From NCBI GenBank assembly GCA_011033025.1, contig WFMF01000046.1:682001-746000 (forward strand): a stretch of 64,000 nt of DNA, read 5' to 3'. The translations under genes were made by a program, and so were the position numbers. This document shows, one piece after another, positions 13,074 through 24,954 of this stretch; within the stretch, counting starts at the first letter, position 1; the number at the start of each line of letters is the position of its first letter. The stretch comes from Beroe forskalii (taxonomy: Eukaryota; Ctenophora; Nuda; Beroida; Beroidae). Below the pieces are notes generated by a model. That model saw only the letters and a program-made list of their open reading frames with translations, did no database searches and was not told the origin of the DNA.

Positions 13074-13115
13074 TCTCGAGAATCAGCGCCGCGCGCGCGG
13101 CGCTGATTCTCGAGA
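13074..13115. repeat. Perfect 42-bp palindrome
   Basis: The left half reads TCTCGAGAATCAGCGCCGCG and onward, and the right half is its exact reverse complement, meeting in a GCGCGC centre. Related half-sites (CTCGAGAATCAGCGCCGCG, GGCGCTGATTCTCATCGACG) are scattered at 13.18 kb and 27.82-28.09 kb. Confidence 0.95.
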
Positions 13116-13436
13116 GGGTCTGTCAACGCCAGACAAAAATTGTCCGGTTTCATGATGTTTGTCTGACGTCGACAGACCTTCTCGAAAATCAGCGCCGCGG
13201 CTGGCGTCAGCAGGTTATACATCGTACGACAACATGATGTGATGTGATCTCGTAGGATGTTACCGTCGGTCCGTCGAGATGTATTTCGCATTATTAATTA
13301 ATTGCAATTGTCATTGTGCAAGAACGCGCGTCTTTGCCTGACCGTGATATCATTACCAGACCCGCTGTTCGGCTGTTGCCTATCACTATCAGTTTCCCCT
13401 AACCAGGGCCGGGGTGTCGCGTCGTCGCAAGGCGCG

Positions 13437-13628
13437 TTGCTAAACACGTATATCCCTGTGTGGCTCGCGCGGCGCACTTCCCCAGCGGCGCGTACACACA
13501 CCTATGCGGGCTTAGGAACAAGGCGCGGCGCGCGCGGAAAACTAGGGATCTGGTTAGTGGTTCCTAAGCCTGCATAAGTGTGTGTACGCGCCGCGCGAAG
13601 CGATAACAGGGATACACGCGTTTAGCAA
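13437..13628. mobile_element. MITE-like inverted-repeat element, TTGCTAAACACG ends
   Basis: The left end TTGCTAAACACGTATATCCC is mirrored at the right by GGGATACACGCGTTTAGCAA. Inner arms also pair (CACACACCTATGCGGGCTTAGG against CCTAAGCCTGCATAAGTGTG-type sequence). A second copy is at 27727-27982 and a partial one at 44132-44262. No coding capacity. Probably a non-autonomous DNA element; no target duplication was identified. Confidence 0.6.
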
Positions 13629-14059
13629 GGTTAGTGGTTAGAGCAATTTGCCAGTGTTGCCAGACTGCAGACGTTGTTTGATGGATTTCTCCCATCCCTA
13701 GCGCGCAACACTCGGAAGTTTGGAAATTTGAGGGTCGTGTTTGGCGTGTTTGCCAGACGTTGCCTAGCCTGGCCTTGCCTTCGGCGGACGCGCACGCTTC
13801 GCGCGCGCGCGCCGAAGGCGTAGGGGTCAGACAACGTCTGACAATCTATTTCCGAAGGCGCAAAGTGACGTCCAAATGTTGAACGTTGCGCCGCGCGCGC
13901 GAGGGTAGGGTAACATCCTACGAATTAACAGATTAATTTATGCTCTGGTTAACACTTCTTTGCATTATTATTGTCTGACGTCTGCGAGTCGTGGCGCGCG
14001 CGCTTTGCGCGCGCGAGGGGGTCAGGCAACGCCTGACAACATTATTGGCTATTGCAGGT

Positions 14060-15178
14060 TTTGTTATATAGATTTAATTTAAATTTTCAGTATCTCATTA
14101 GCGGCTGGAAGATCCAGTTAAAAGTGGAAGTTTGATGGTAGTTCTATATGAAAAAAGTGTTGATGTGCTTATCAAAACCATTTATTTTATTTTATATTTT
14201 GTTATGTGCAAAAATCAAATATTAAAATGAAGGAGCAGAGTGGAAAGTAGATCAAATTCGTCAGTTAGTCTTAGACGTGCTAAACCATGTGAGTTTTGTT
14301 CAATGTTCCAGCGTTCGGTTTTGATTGCAAGATGATGTTAATTCTGGCACTGACATTGGATAATTTTGTTTGGATAATTTTCTCCATCTTGAGATCTTAA
14401 ATTTGAAGTTAAGGAAACGTCAAAAATTTTCAAGAAGCAACAGCACAGCATTAAACAGTCATAGTGTAATAGAAAGCACTTGCATAGAACTGATCATAAT
14501 CTGCACGTGCAAAAAATTGGTTTCCATGGCAACTAAGCCCAGCTTAGCCTTCGTTTTCCTTGATATTTTCTTGGTAAGCTCAAATTTTAACTGTGCACCC
14601 GCACAAACAAACAAAATATATGTGCCATCTCCAAATTATCTCCAAGATTACCTAATTATCTTCAGGACCTCTGTGGGAATGTTATTCATCCTGATTAATC
14701 AAAGCAAAAAGAGTTTAAGGTTGACAAAACCAAACCAAGAAAAATAATGTCTGATAGGTGAGCTAATTTCCCCCTTTTGGTAATGAAATTATATAGTCAT
14801 CTAACTAGCTTAGAGTTGAGAGCAAGTTTTCATATCCTATCAGTTATAAGTTTATAATGCTTCTTTACCTCTCATGCAATTTAGATATGATATGATTTAA
14901 ATAGGTATCATTTAATTTTCTCTTTATTGTGGTGGCCCTATAAACAGATTGTAAATCTTACTCATGATCCCCAAACTCCACATACTACTTTCTTTCAATC
15001 ATATCCCAATGACCAATCAATCAACCATAAGCCAAGAAAAATAACATCTTATATATACATGATACTTTAAATATACTTAATAAATACTTAATAAATAACT
15101 TTAGCAAGTAAGGATAGAATATTCATTAAGAAACCATCTATTTCTAATAAGATAATTATTTTATAATTTACACTGAAA
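14060..15178. other. AT-rich non-coding stretch with dispersed repeat copy B
   Basis: Positions 14480-14645 (minus orientation) are the mate of the repeat at 3653-3815. The 125-aa frame at 14370-14747 overlaps it and is not supported as a gene. Nothing else is recognised before the LINE tail at 15179. Confidence 0.5.
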
Positions 15179-17998
15179 TAATAATAATAATAATTGAAAC
15201 TTTTATATTATAGTGGCACATCAACTTAATTAATTGCACAGCTGTGCCACGAAAACAGCATATTCGGAAAAGGGTGACAGTGCACTAACATAACTTAAAG
15301 CATTCACATGAAATACATTTGCAAATTAAAATCAATGGCATTTAAGCACTGTCAGGTTAAAAACAAAAACCTTATATACATAAAATAAATGAGTTAAGTG
15401 AATAGATTAAATTAAGATGATTCAAAGGCCAACTTAAATAAATAGCTTTTAAGAGCAGTCTTGAATATTTCAATAGTAGAACAACTTTTTAATTCTGAAG
15501 GAAGACTATTCCAAAGTTTAGGACCACTCTTCTCGAAAGAACGTTCACCATAATGTGAAATAACTCTAGGTTCATAAAGATAAATTGAGTGACTGTAATC
15601 AGCATATCTGAACATAGACATCAAGTAACTGGGTCCAAGGCCATTTAAACATTTATAAACTAGGAGGAGTAATTTAAACTGAATTCGAAACTTAATAGGT
15701 AACCAGTGAAGTTCTTTAAGAGTTTCGCCAAGATGGTCATGCTTGTAGAGGCCCACAACAGCCTTGGCTGCTGCATTCTGAATTAACTGCAGTTGATTAA
15801 TAAGTTTTTCATTGATACCAAAATACAGAGCATTGCAATAGTCAAGCCTGCATACAACAATACTGTTAATGATAAGTTTCATTTGTTCATTTGAGAAGAT
15901 GAACCTTTTCTTCACAGCATTTCTGATGAGACGAAAACAGTCTCTTTTCAGAGCATTAATATGGCTGTCAAATGAGAGTCTGTTGTCTACTGTTATACCA
16001 AGATTCCTTACACTTGAAGTAAATCTGATACAAATATTACCAGGGAGGATGATCCCTCCAATGTCTATCTGATTAAGTATGTTGGGAGGTCCAATCACCA
16101 TAACCTGGGTTTTTCCAGGGTTAAGCTGCAAGCAAAATTCAATCATCCAATTTTGAATTGTTTTGAAACAATTCATAAGCTGGGAGTTGAGTGTTTCTGC
16201 CTGATCACAAGCGACAAAAGATTTATAAACTTGTTGGTCATCAGCATAGCCATGTACCTTGAAGCCCATTTCTTCAATTGCCCTGTACAGAGATCTAATG
16301 TAGATATTAAACAATATTGGCCCTAGCACAGAGCCTTGGGGGACACCAAACTGCAGGATAATAGAGTCACCACAACACTCCCAAGTCTGGTGCGCTGAGA
16401 CCTACCCATCAAAAAGCTTTTTAAACCATTTAAGTGCTGTTCCTCTGATTCTTATTTCTTTACTAAGAATTTCAAGCAGCTTGTAGTGGTCCATAGTATC
16501 AAATGCTGCTGAAAGATCCAGCATCATCAACACTGTAGCTGATCTGTTATCACAAGCAATAAGTAAATCATTTGTGACCTTGAGAAGAATTGTTTCAGTG
16601 GAGTAGTTTTTCTTGTATGCTGACTGCTGTGGTATATTCATGTTATTCTTCACAAGATGGTCATTGAGTCTAGAAAGAACAACACGCTCTATAAGTTTAC
16701 CAAGGAAAGATAGGTTAGAAATTGGGCGATAGTTTTTGAAGTCATTTGGGTCAAGTTTGGAGTCTTTGAGAGTTGGAATGATATCTGCAATCTTCAAGCC
16801 ATCAATTGACCCAGTGGAGAGTGACTGATTGACTAATTTACACAATGTTGGAATAATAGTTTCAATGTTTTCCTTCAGTATACACTCAGGTAAGAAGTCA
16901 GTGGGTGCACACTTGATTCCACTGGTTTTAATGATCTCACTGAGTTCTTCTTCAGTGCAAGGTGAGAATTCATTCAAATAACCATCTGAAAATACAGGTT
17001 TGGGTTCAATGGTGGAGGAATTGAAATTAGAGGGTAGAGTCTCGGATCTTAATGATTTTCTCATTGAAATATTCATTAAGTTCTTTGCTGAGATCACCAA
17101 TATCCAGAGCTTCAGGGAGTGTGTTCTCTTGTTTTCTGTCTAGCTCACGATTCACAATGTCATATATTGCCTTTATGTTGCCTTTATTTTTCTCTAGCAA
17201 GGAATTATAATACTGCTTTTTCTTGAGATTTGCCATGATGGTTGTCTCAGAGCGAATTTCTTCAAAAAGTGTTCTGTGGTAAAGACTTCTGTTCTTATTT
17301 TTCTCAGCTTTCCTCCTCAGCTTCCTTTGATTTTTTGTACTCTGAGTCAAACCATGGTGCATGCACTGCAAAGGTGATAGTTTTCTGTACCATTGGTGCA
17401 TGATGGTCAAGGGTGTCATTGAGTTCTCTGAAGAATGAAGAGCATGATTGATGGAATAGGCTTGACAATTTAAAGTTCGATAATGAATTGTTGATTTCAC
17501 TACATAGTAAGTCTTTATCAACTGTCTTAAGGTCTCGCATTGATATAACTTTTGGCTTTTTGAGATCAACATGGAATTCCTTAGTAGCACACAAAATGGG
17601 AAAATGATCACTCAATGTGGAGTCATTCTGAACATGTAATGAAGAACAATCAAGAATGTTACTGTTATCAAAAAGAAGATCTATCAATCCACCATTGACA
17701 TGAGTAGGCTGTTTTACGATTTGAGTGAAACCATATGAAGCAGCCACTTGCTCTAGCTCAGTAGAGTGATCATTCACTGATTCCATGTGGATGTTGAAAT
17801 CACCTCCAATTAACATGTAGTCACTTCTCAAACTTGCAACACTGAGTAAGTGATCTAGCTCTTCAAAGAACTTTTTGATGATAGGACCAGTACGATAAAT
17901 TGTGATGAGGAGAATTTTCATATCCATAGAACAATTCAGTGAGGCTGATGTATATTCAAAAGTACTGATATTATTTGATTTCAAATGAACAGGGTTGA
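15179..17998 (-). mobile_element. CR1/L2-group LINE, copy 1: 5'-truncated and frameshifted
   Basis: This is the same LINE as at 45.5-50.3 kb, nearly identical at nucleotide level. The 3' end is at 15179, with a short TAA/ATT microsatellite tail. Homology to the intact copy stops abruptly near 17998, so ORF1 and about the first 80 residues of ORF2 are missing. Compared with the intact copy there are four indels: one extra T at about 17331-17336, a 2-nt loss near 17036, one extra T near 16420 and one lost base near 16370. The RT keeps its YADD motif in the piece at 15412-16329. It is a dead copy, inserted recently, and abrupt 5' truncation is typical of target-primed reverse transcription. Confidence 0.95.
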
Positions 17999-18122
17999 AA
18001 TATATGAATATCAAATCAGAAATGTTCTTAAAATTATTCAATATGAGAAGAATTATAATATATTACTGAATTATAATATATTACTGAATAATGAAATAAC
18101 ATTCTGTGACCAATGATAAAAT

Positions 18123-18177
18123 GGCAAAATATCATAGACCATATTATCAATGATAGTATGGTCAATGATATTTTGCC
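18123..18177. repeat. Near-perfect 21-bp stem hairpin
   Basis: The arm GGCAAAATATCATAGACCATA pairs with a downstream arm ending in GATATTTTGCC at 20 of 21 positions, with a 13-nt loop. It lies between the truncated LINE and the glycosyltransferase. It is probably a small foldback fragment. A longer precursor would be expected for a microRNA, and I do not claim one. Confidence 0.6.
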
Positions 18178-18930
18178 CATATATGAGTATATGTGTATTG
18201 TGTGCACATGTAATAATAATAATAATATCAATTTTTTACAGCACTCATTCTAAAAATATCCTTTCTTCCCGTATAAAAAGAGGCAAATTCCGTGTGCTGA
18301 GGGCAGACATCAAGTCAATTATGAAAACTGTTAAAAGAGTCACCCACTATGGACTTATAATAGTTATATGGTTAATCATATTGAAAATAATGAAAATGCA
18401 ACTAAGAGTGTACTCTTTGAAACTAGTACATACCATGTATTGATTGATGAAGGGATTTATAAAGATGTACATAAAGATGTACATTTTACAGTGTGTACAA
18501 TTTACTTTTCATAGAATTCCTGTTGTATTTTACGATTTTTATTCATCAATCCATGTGCACACATATATGTTAGACTAGTTAGAGGGCAGTTTCCATGCTT
18601 AAAACAATATGACACAACCTAGGTCCCTCGGAATTTTGACATCGGTCGTATCTTGATTGTGTTAAGTAGTGTTGTATACCTCAAATGATGATCATTTGTG
18701 ATTTGGGGTATAAGCAGTTCGATACTCTACTGCTTAGGTAGGCTGATAGGTACAGTTCATTATAATGTAGTAATACAAGTTCTGCATACATGCACAATTG
18801 TACATGATGTAATGATATATATTTTGAAGATGCACCATCATAATTCTGCAACTTACTAATAGTAATTAATAATATTAATTCATCAAAAACAAAAACCGTA
18901 ATATGAATTGATATTTTTGATTGAAACTTT

Positions 18931-20385
18931 TCAAAGTTTGTTACGTAGTGTAACTTCCTCAATATTCCAAATATTTTCAAATATACGCTTCATTGAACCT
19001 AATCTAGATCTTCGAAGCTTTGCATATGATTTGTTTGTTGCTTTTTTGTTGATGACCTGAAAATCTGGACAAAATGCCACTTTCTTACCAGCAGCTTTCA
19101 GTTTGAGGAAAATATCTTTGTGTTCACCAACTTTCAGTTCTGAACTCCAGCCACCAACTTCCACAATGTCAAGTCTTTTAGCAATAAAAACATTTGATGT
19201 TATATCACATTGTAAACAGGAAGGAAAGTTCACCACAGTTTCATTGAGAGTATCACATCCATGTCGTATGAGACTCAATGTTCGTCCTTTTTTTCTGTTT
19301 TCAAAATACAGCAATCCGTCATAACCATCATTGTTTGCAAATTTACCACCAGCCAAGGAAAGATCTGTTGTATCAAGCATCTCAGTCATGAGTTCGACAA
19401 TTGTGTTATTCTGCATGAATATCGCATCATCATCAACAAGGAAAATATATTTAGTTTTTGCTAGTCCAATAGCCAGATTTCTTCCTAAGGAAATCCCTGA
19501 ATCATTACTTTCAGTTACTGAATACATTATGTTGGGATACTTTTTGAGATCACTTAAAATATTCTCTGGGTATGGAATACCTGGGCTGTCATCGATAGCA
19601 ATAATAGGAAGGTCGTAGCCTTTTACATCCCTGAATGACTGGGCCATTCTCAAGACCAAATGAAGTCTCCGGGCAGTTTTTGTGACTATAGTTACACAAT
19701 CAGTTAGATTATTACATCTATTGATTTCATTTTTATTGAGTAGATTTACTGGACTTGGTCTTTCATTGATTGAACATGCAGAAAAATTACAATTTTGTGG
19801 TAATATCCCTGTGAAAGGCTTCAAAAGAGCTTTCCTTGTTAAACGAAAGTGCTTTTCCTCGATAAGCTTTGTTGTTTGGCTCAGGTCTTTACAAGTATCC
19901 AGGCCTACTTTACTGCCAATGGCATTGGCTGACAAGACTGAAAAACATAATTCTGATTTGCTGTTTTCTTTATCAGTCACTATAATTGATGAGTTAATTT
20001 GTAGTTTTAATTGCAGAGTATCCTTGTCACAATTCCCTGTTTTCAATTGGGAAAGATCGAGTTCATCCCTTATTATGCACTCACCTGAGGTCTTGTAAAC
20101 AATGTTTTTATTGTGATTAATTGTGAAGACATCAGGATTTGTGGGATCACAAAATGTGACTTGTAAAGCAGAGTCCTCTGCAGAACCAATGCATGTTCCT
20201 TCTGGGAGAAATTGAAGTCTGAATGTTGGCATATAATCCACTCTTTGAGAGATAACTGAGCTAAGTCTTGATTTAGTGAAGAATTTCCATGAAATAAGGA
20301 ACATGTTCATACCAAGGCACACAATACTTAAGTAGCAAATACTCTTGCTGCTAAGCTTCATCTTCATTATATTCAGCATACCCAC
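18931..20385 (-). CDS. Golgi-type II membrane glycosyltransferase, family GT2, B4GALNT-like
   Basis: One open frame of 484 residues with no intron. Residues 1-14 are short and basic, 15-35 form a single membrane anchor, and the rest would be lumenal. Residues about 53-170 are Cys-containing and resemble a lectin-like beta-trefoil (weak). The GT2 domain starts at VTIVTKT (231-237), followed by IIAIDDS (261-267), GISLGRNLA (298-306), the metal-binding VDDD (317-320), and GGWSSELKVGEHKDIF (411-426) with the likely catalytic acidic pair in GEHKD. This layout resembles the beta-1,4-N-acetylgalactosaminyltransferase (GM2-synthase-like) group. The donor is probably UDP-HexNAc; the acceptor is unknown. 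The start at 20385 places the anchor close to the N-terminus; the Met at codon 7 could also serve. The lack of introns contrasts with AK8 and may mean a retrocopy, or a family that is naturally intronless here. Confidence 0.85.
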   Translation of the reverse strand: MGMLNIMKMKLSSKSICYLSIVCLGMNMFLISWKFFTKSRLSSVISQRVDYMPTFRLQFLPEGTCIGSAEDSALQVTFCDPTNPDVFTINHNKNIVYKTSGECIIRDELDLSQLKTGNCDKDTLQLKLQINSSIIVTDKENSKSELCFSVLSANAIGSKVGLDTCKDLSQTTKLIEEKHFRLTRKALLKPFTGILPQNCNFSACSINERPSPVNLLNKNEINRCNNLTDCVTIVTKTARRLHLVLRMAQSFRDVKGYDLPIIAIDDSPGIPYPENILSDLKKYPNIMYSVTESNDSGISLGRNLAIGLAKTKYIFLVDDDAIFMQNNTIVELMTEMLDTTDLSLAGGKFANNDGYDGLLYFENRKKGRTLSLIRHGCDTLNETVVNFPSCLQCDITSNVFIAKRLDIVEVGGWSSELKVGEHKDIFLKLKAAGKKVAFCPDFQVINKKATNKSYAKLRRSRLGSMKRIFENIWNIEEVTLRNKL

Positions 20386-20636
20386 TCTTCCTGAATTTGG
20401 AAGAATTGTAACATTCGAGTAAATATTTTATACGTAAATGTACACTCAATACTTATGTCAGATAGTGAATACTTAAGAAATCTTAATTCTCCTTGCAGTA
20501 TTCATCACATGCCTTACAGTGCCTACTTACATACTGGTACGCCATGGCAATAGATTACTCGGGAGTGTTACGATAAAGCAACAAGAGATAAGATCAATAG
20601 AACTCAATGAAACTCAATTTTGAATCTTGTCAGCCA

Positions 20637-20730
20637 GAGCAAGATGGCTGAATGGGTACATTTCCAATTCACCATGCTCATGGACCAGTATGATGCATGT
20701 GCTTGATCAGTGTTTGAAACCTACATTATG
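20637..20730 (+). pseudogene. tRNA-Ser/Leu-like pseudogene or tRNA-derived SINE head
   Basis: AAGATGGCTGAATGGG fits a type II tRNA A-box (TGGCNNAGTGG-like), and GTTTGAAACC about 65 bases later fits a degenerate B-box. The spacing suits a class with a long variable arm. A T-run at about 20748 could be a Pol III stop. The acceptor stem does not pair well, so it is not a working tRNA gene. It is either a decayed copy or the head of a SINE. Confidence 0.4.
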
Positions 20731-20739
20731 TAAATAGAC

Positions 20740-23700
20740 TGCTACAATTTTTCCTTTGTGGTGCCCCAAGCGGATTTGCAATCATGATTTGTTGTCCGGA
20801 ATTACCGCCTTAATTAAATGCAAGATCTTGTGAGTGCATTCATTGGAGAAACTGCATGAGATTGCGAAAGCAATCACGATGGTAATTCTAACACCCAAGT
20901 GTGCATTTACAGTATTATTACCCTTTTAAATACGCAACAACCATAGCAAATGCTATAAAAGCAATTCCTGATCATATCAAGTTAAACTTGAATATGAATC
21001 AGTGTTTCATGAAAAGTCAATTCAATGTAGCATAAATCATTACCATTGTGACATGGTCATTCAATGAATATGTAAAAATCACAAAGGCCTAATGATTGAT
21101 ATATGAATAATGTTTACAGTGAAAGTACCGGCAAAATCTAAGCGGGAGTGCAGGATAAAGTGCCTAGAGCAATGAGCACGGTAGCACAATGCATCCTTAT
21201 CTTTATAACTGAAAACTCGAGAAATAAACTCTCACACATAAAGCACGGCAGCAAAAGGAATTGGTAATGAAAATAAAATCCTAAAATGGAGCCATACACC
21301 ATGTATTCATGGCGCCACAAGTCCGTGCTCAAATGTGTCATTTTTATCTCGATTGCAAGATCAGAGATTAGCTGATAAACCTTGTCACGAAGTAAACATG
21401 ATAACACGTATGGAGTGATCAACCGCTTCTGCATGCCATTACACACTTTTTCGAGCTAGTGGGGGCCAAGGCCCCCCTAGATTTTTTTCTAGGAGGGGGG
21501 GGGGCCTTTTGAAAATAAGGGGGGGGGGCTAAACTTTCATAAGTGAATTTTCACATTCAAAAGCCCTAATTTGTTTAAAAATACAGATAAAATCATGTTT
21601 ACTGTTTGTGTTAATTCCGAAAAGATGGATTTCCAGGAAACTTCAGTTTATTTGAACTTGATTTAATACTTAATTTTGATGTTCAAATTTTTGAGAAAAT
21701 CTTAGGTAGGGCCAAGGCCCCTGGTAAGATCTGTACTATTTAAGGTAGTAAGTGCGATAGCAGCTTAGAGTGTAAGAACAAAAGGGGCCAAATTGTAATT
21801 TGAATGTACTCATATTACTATTTCCAAAGTTGGATATAGTAATTGGAGTAAATTTAGATTACAGTTCTGTTGGAGTAATATAGTAATTCAACAGTTGGTG
21901 TATAGTAATTACACACTTGAACAGTAATTCAACTGCTGGGTACTATATTACTATGCAATATCAAACACAAAACCGTGACTCATTGAAAGCTGTTTTGTGC
22001 CATTAGCTGATGAGGTGCTATTTAAAAGAAACCAAATATTTACATAATCTTGTTGTTATAATAGCACGTGAGTAAATAGGGTTTATCAACCGAGTACATG
22101 CATAAGTACAAATGTTGAATTAAAGATGCGGCCAAAGGCTGCATATTAGGTTATCAGGAACAGGATGATTATCTTATCAGCATCCACCGAGTCAGCCGTT
22201 AAGTTGATGGTGAAATTTGATTTTGACGATATTTACAGTCTAGAAAAGTAGAAACCATATTTTTCAAAATTTATCCGGGGGCCTCTGCCCCTAACCCCCA
22301 CCGCTGCGCCCCCAGACCTCTGCCGCAGCTTACTCGCTTCGTTCGGAAAATATCCTGGCTACAAGCCTGGTCAGATTCTGACCTTGTCCTGGAGAAAATT
22401 CGAAAATTTTCGTCCTAACTCTCAAGGGCCAAAACCGCTTAAAACAACATAAAAATAACGCGATTTTCGTCCCTGTAGCTATTTAGGAACGTTTGATTTA
22501 ATAAAAGGGAAGTTAAATGAAAAGGTCAGGTGAATAAGGACCGATAAAATAGAATAATTAATTATAATACAGTATAGGATAATCAATCACCCTAACGATA
22601 CGTTTATATGAATTATAACACGAGCGAAGCGAGTGTGATAATTTGAATTATATAACGATATTTAAATTATATAACGATCGTTATATAATACCATTAATCA
22701 AACCCGGCAGACAACTATTGGAGTAAAATCTTAATAATGTGGTAAGTGTAAGTAATAATAATAATAATAAGAATGAACTTATACTCCGCTAAACCATGAT
22801 TGAGCAAGTATTTATTATACATCGAATACAAGATTACTATAGAGTGATTTGAACTCTACTCCCTTCCAAAACGTTTCATTAAAACAAAGTAAGAGAAATG
22901 AAAAAAATGAAACAATGGACTGGCTCATAGTCTTTGTTATGTTAGAACAAGGAATTAAAGGAGACATTGATTCAACTAACTCGTATGTGCTTATACTGTA
23001 TTAAAGAGTTGAGGAGACTTAACGGTTATAATTCAGTATTATAATAACTAGTTAAACCAGCTGCGGCAAGAGGAACCCCTGTTAAATTGGAAACAGGATC
23101 TCGTGGCCAGATCAACTCCGAAAAAAGACGTTTTTGGGTTTATTTGCCAATAAGGGCTGAGTCGAGCTAGTTAGCAGTAACCGAAACCTTATTTCAAAGT
23201 ATTTACAATCTGGTGTCAAGGCCAAGGGTCTAATTTCACGTCTTCTGACACAGAGTGGTGTCAGACCGGACAGACGCCAGACAAACATAATAACATAGAT
23301 TAATATATATTTGTGAAATTTACAGTATATATCTTGAAGCATCTAAATTAGCCGAATAAATTATCACAAATTGTTGAATGTTGAGTCTGTCTCTAGTTTG
23401 ATTGTACGAATATGCCTTCGTCTTTAATTTACTTCTATAATGCCTAGGGGATTAAGAACGTCCAGAACTGTGATGCGTTTTTTACTGTAGAATATTATGG
23501 ATCGTAATATAGGCAATCCATTTCAGCCCATGTTTCGTACCAGAGAAGCAGAGAGGTTCAATGAGAGAATCTGACCACGATAATTACATGATTTCGAAGG
23601 CTTCTTATGAATATACTCTTCGAATTTCAGTTAACCAATTATATGTGTGCCCATGCATCGATCCATTAAGGGATTGAATGATTGATAAAGACGCGCATTT

Positions 23701-23877
23701 TTCAGTGTGCGCAATTAACTTTTCATACTTTCATAGAATTTCTGTACATTGAGGGTGTATCGGTCGACTAGTCATTTGCCTTCTTACTTTGTGATGAGGC
23801 AAAGTAAAATCTAAAGTGCTTTTAGCTTTTTAGATGTTAAAAATTACTCATGATAAGAATTGAAAAATGATCAGAAA
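20740..23877. other. Non-coding repeat-rich stretch
   Basis: No gene is recognised. A G/C hairpin followed by a G-run lies at 21460-21530 (GGGGGCC / GGCCCCCC arms). An AT-rich stretch repeats TAGTAAT words at 21800-21960. A C-rich piece (22270-22330) is followed by GAGCGAAGCGAGTG palindromes at about 22620, typical of short transposon debris. Nothing codes. Confidence 0.4.
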
Positions 23878-24074
23878 ATGGTCAGTAGAGGTTCACCAGG
23901 GGGTCAGTAGGGGTTCACCAGGGTGTCAGCAGGAGTTCAGTAGGGGTCAGCAGGGGGTCACTAGGGGGGGTCAGTAGGGGGTCAGCAGGGGTTCACCAGA
24001 GGGTCAGTAGGGGGTCAGCTGGGGTTCAGTAGGGGTTCACCAGGGGGTCAGTAGGGGTTCACCAGGGGGTCATT
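23878..24074 (+). repeat. G-rich 22-bp minisatellite
   Basis: Units of about 22 bp alternate GGGGTTCACCA and GGGGGTCAGTA, about nine in all, with small indels. Runs of 4-7 G are closely spaced on the plus strand, so G-quadruplex folding is plausible. Flanks are AT-rich. Confidence 0.9.
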
Positions 24075-24954
24075 GGTATACTGTCATACGACCCATTATT
24101 TTTACACGTTTTTATCGCGATCGATCGATTCATGTCTACACATACAATATTTAATAAGCCTTTTAAATTCTATCTTTAAAGTATGTGCGTAAGATCCCGA
24201 TAGCTAGAGGATGTCAGCAGTACGAGATTTGAAGGATACGAGTGAAGTTCAATGAAATGACTTATCAGTCAATTGAGCTACTGAGTCAGTGTCATATTTT
24301 GTTAAACAAGAGAAAATTATAGGATTACGTCCAATGCTCGCCCTCAAGCCCTTCGGGCCCTCGGGCTCGCAAACCGCCGCGGGGGGCTTGCCAGCCCCCT
24401 GATGAGAAGATTTGTTGGGAATCATGATACCTAGACCCTAGTACCTACATTAATCATCTACCTACTTGTAAAATTTCTTATGCTTCCAAAAGCCTTCCCC
24501 AGTTTTAAATCAAGCAATCAGTAATTCGTGATCGGGCACATCCTCTATGTCTGGGATGTGCCCGGGATATGTCCCAAGTGTGCACCCTTCCCGAGATGCG
24601 TCCCAAATGTGCCCTAGAAAGCTAGAAGTAGGTATTTTTAAGATCCTGAGGGCCATGTTCCTGGTATTTGAATATATTGTTTAAAATCGTTTGTTTCAGA
24701 ATCCAGAAGCAGTGTGGAGTGACATAGATACAATGACAACCTTGTGACAAGCTCTGCTACAATCTTCATCTTGGCTAAAATCTCATCTTGAATAAAATTT
24801 CATGTGCCACAATAGTAAGCTGGACTGACATCGTACTGCAATATCATTTAACTGCTTTCCGATGAGAAAAGAAGGTTTACATGTTTGAAATAGAGCCTAG
24901 CCTGCGCTATAAGCTTATAAGTACATACATACATTTTAATACATTTTGAAGGGT
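24075..24954. other. Non-coding stretch
   Basis: A GC-rich inverted repeat lies at 24345-24405 (GGGCTCGCAAACC area). Short repeats of GGGATGTGCCC-type words lie at 24535-24615. No gene is recognised. Confidence 0.4.

Larger units (their letters stand above)
12960..14050. repeat. CG-rich palindromic repeat island 1
   Basis: A dense group of CG-rich inverted repeats sits in AT-rich DNA. It includes a perfect 42-bp palindrome (13074-13115), an inverted-repeat element (13437-13628), a CGCGCG-rich hairpin around 13790-13815, and a conserved module at 13850-13926. Two pieces read TCTGACG followed by a CG palindrome. The same modules recur at 27.6-28.2 and 44.1-44.8 kb. Short ORFs through it are not genes. 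Confidence 0.8.

Noticed and set aside
18123-18177. microRNA precursor
   Set aside because: The stem is only 21 bp with a short loop, and there is no lower stem or conservation to judge by.
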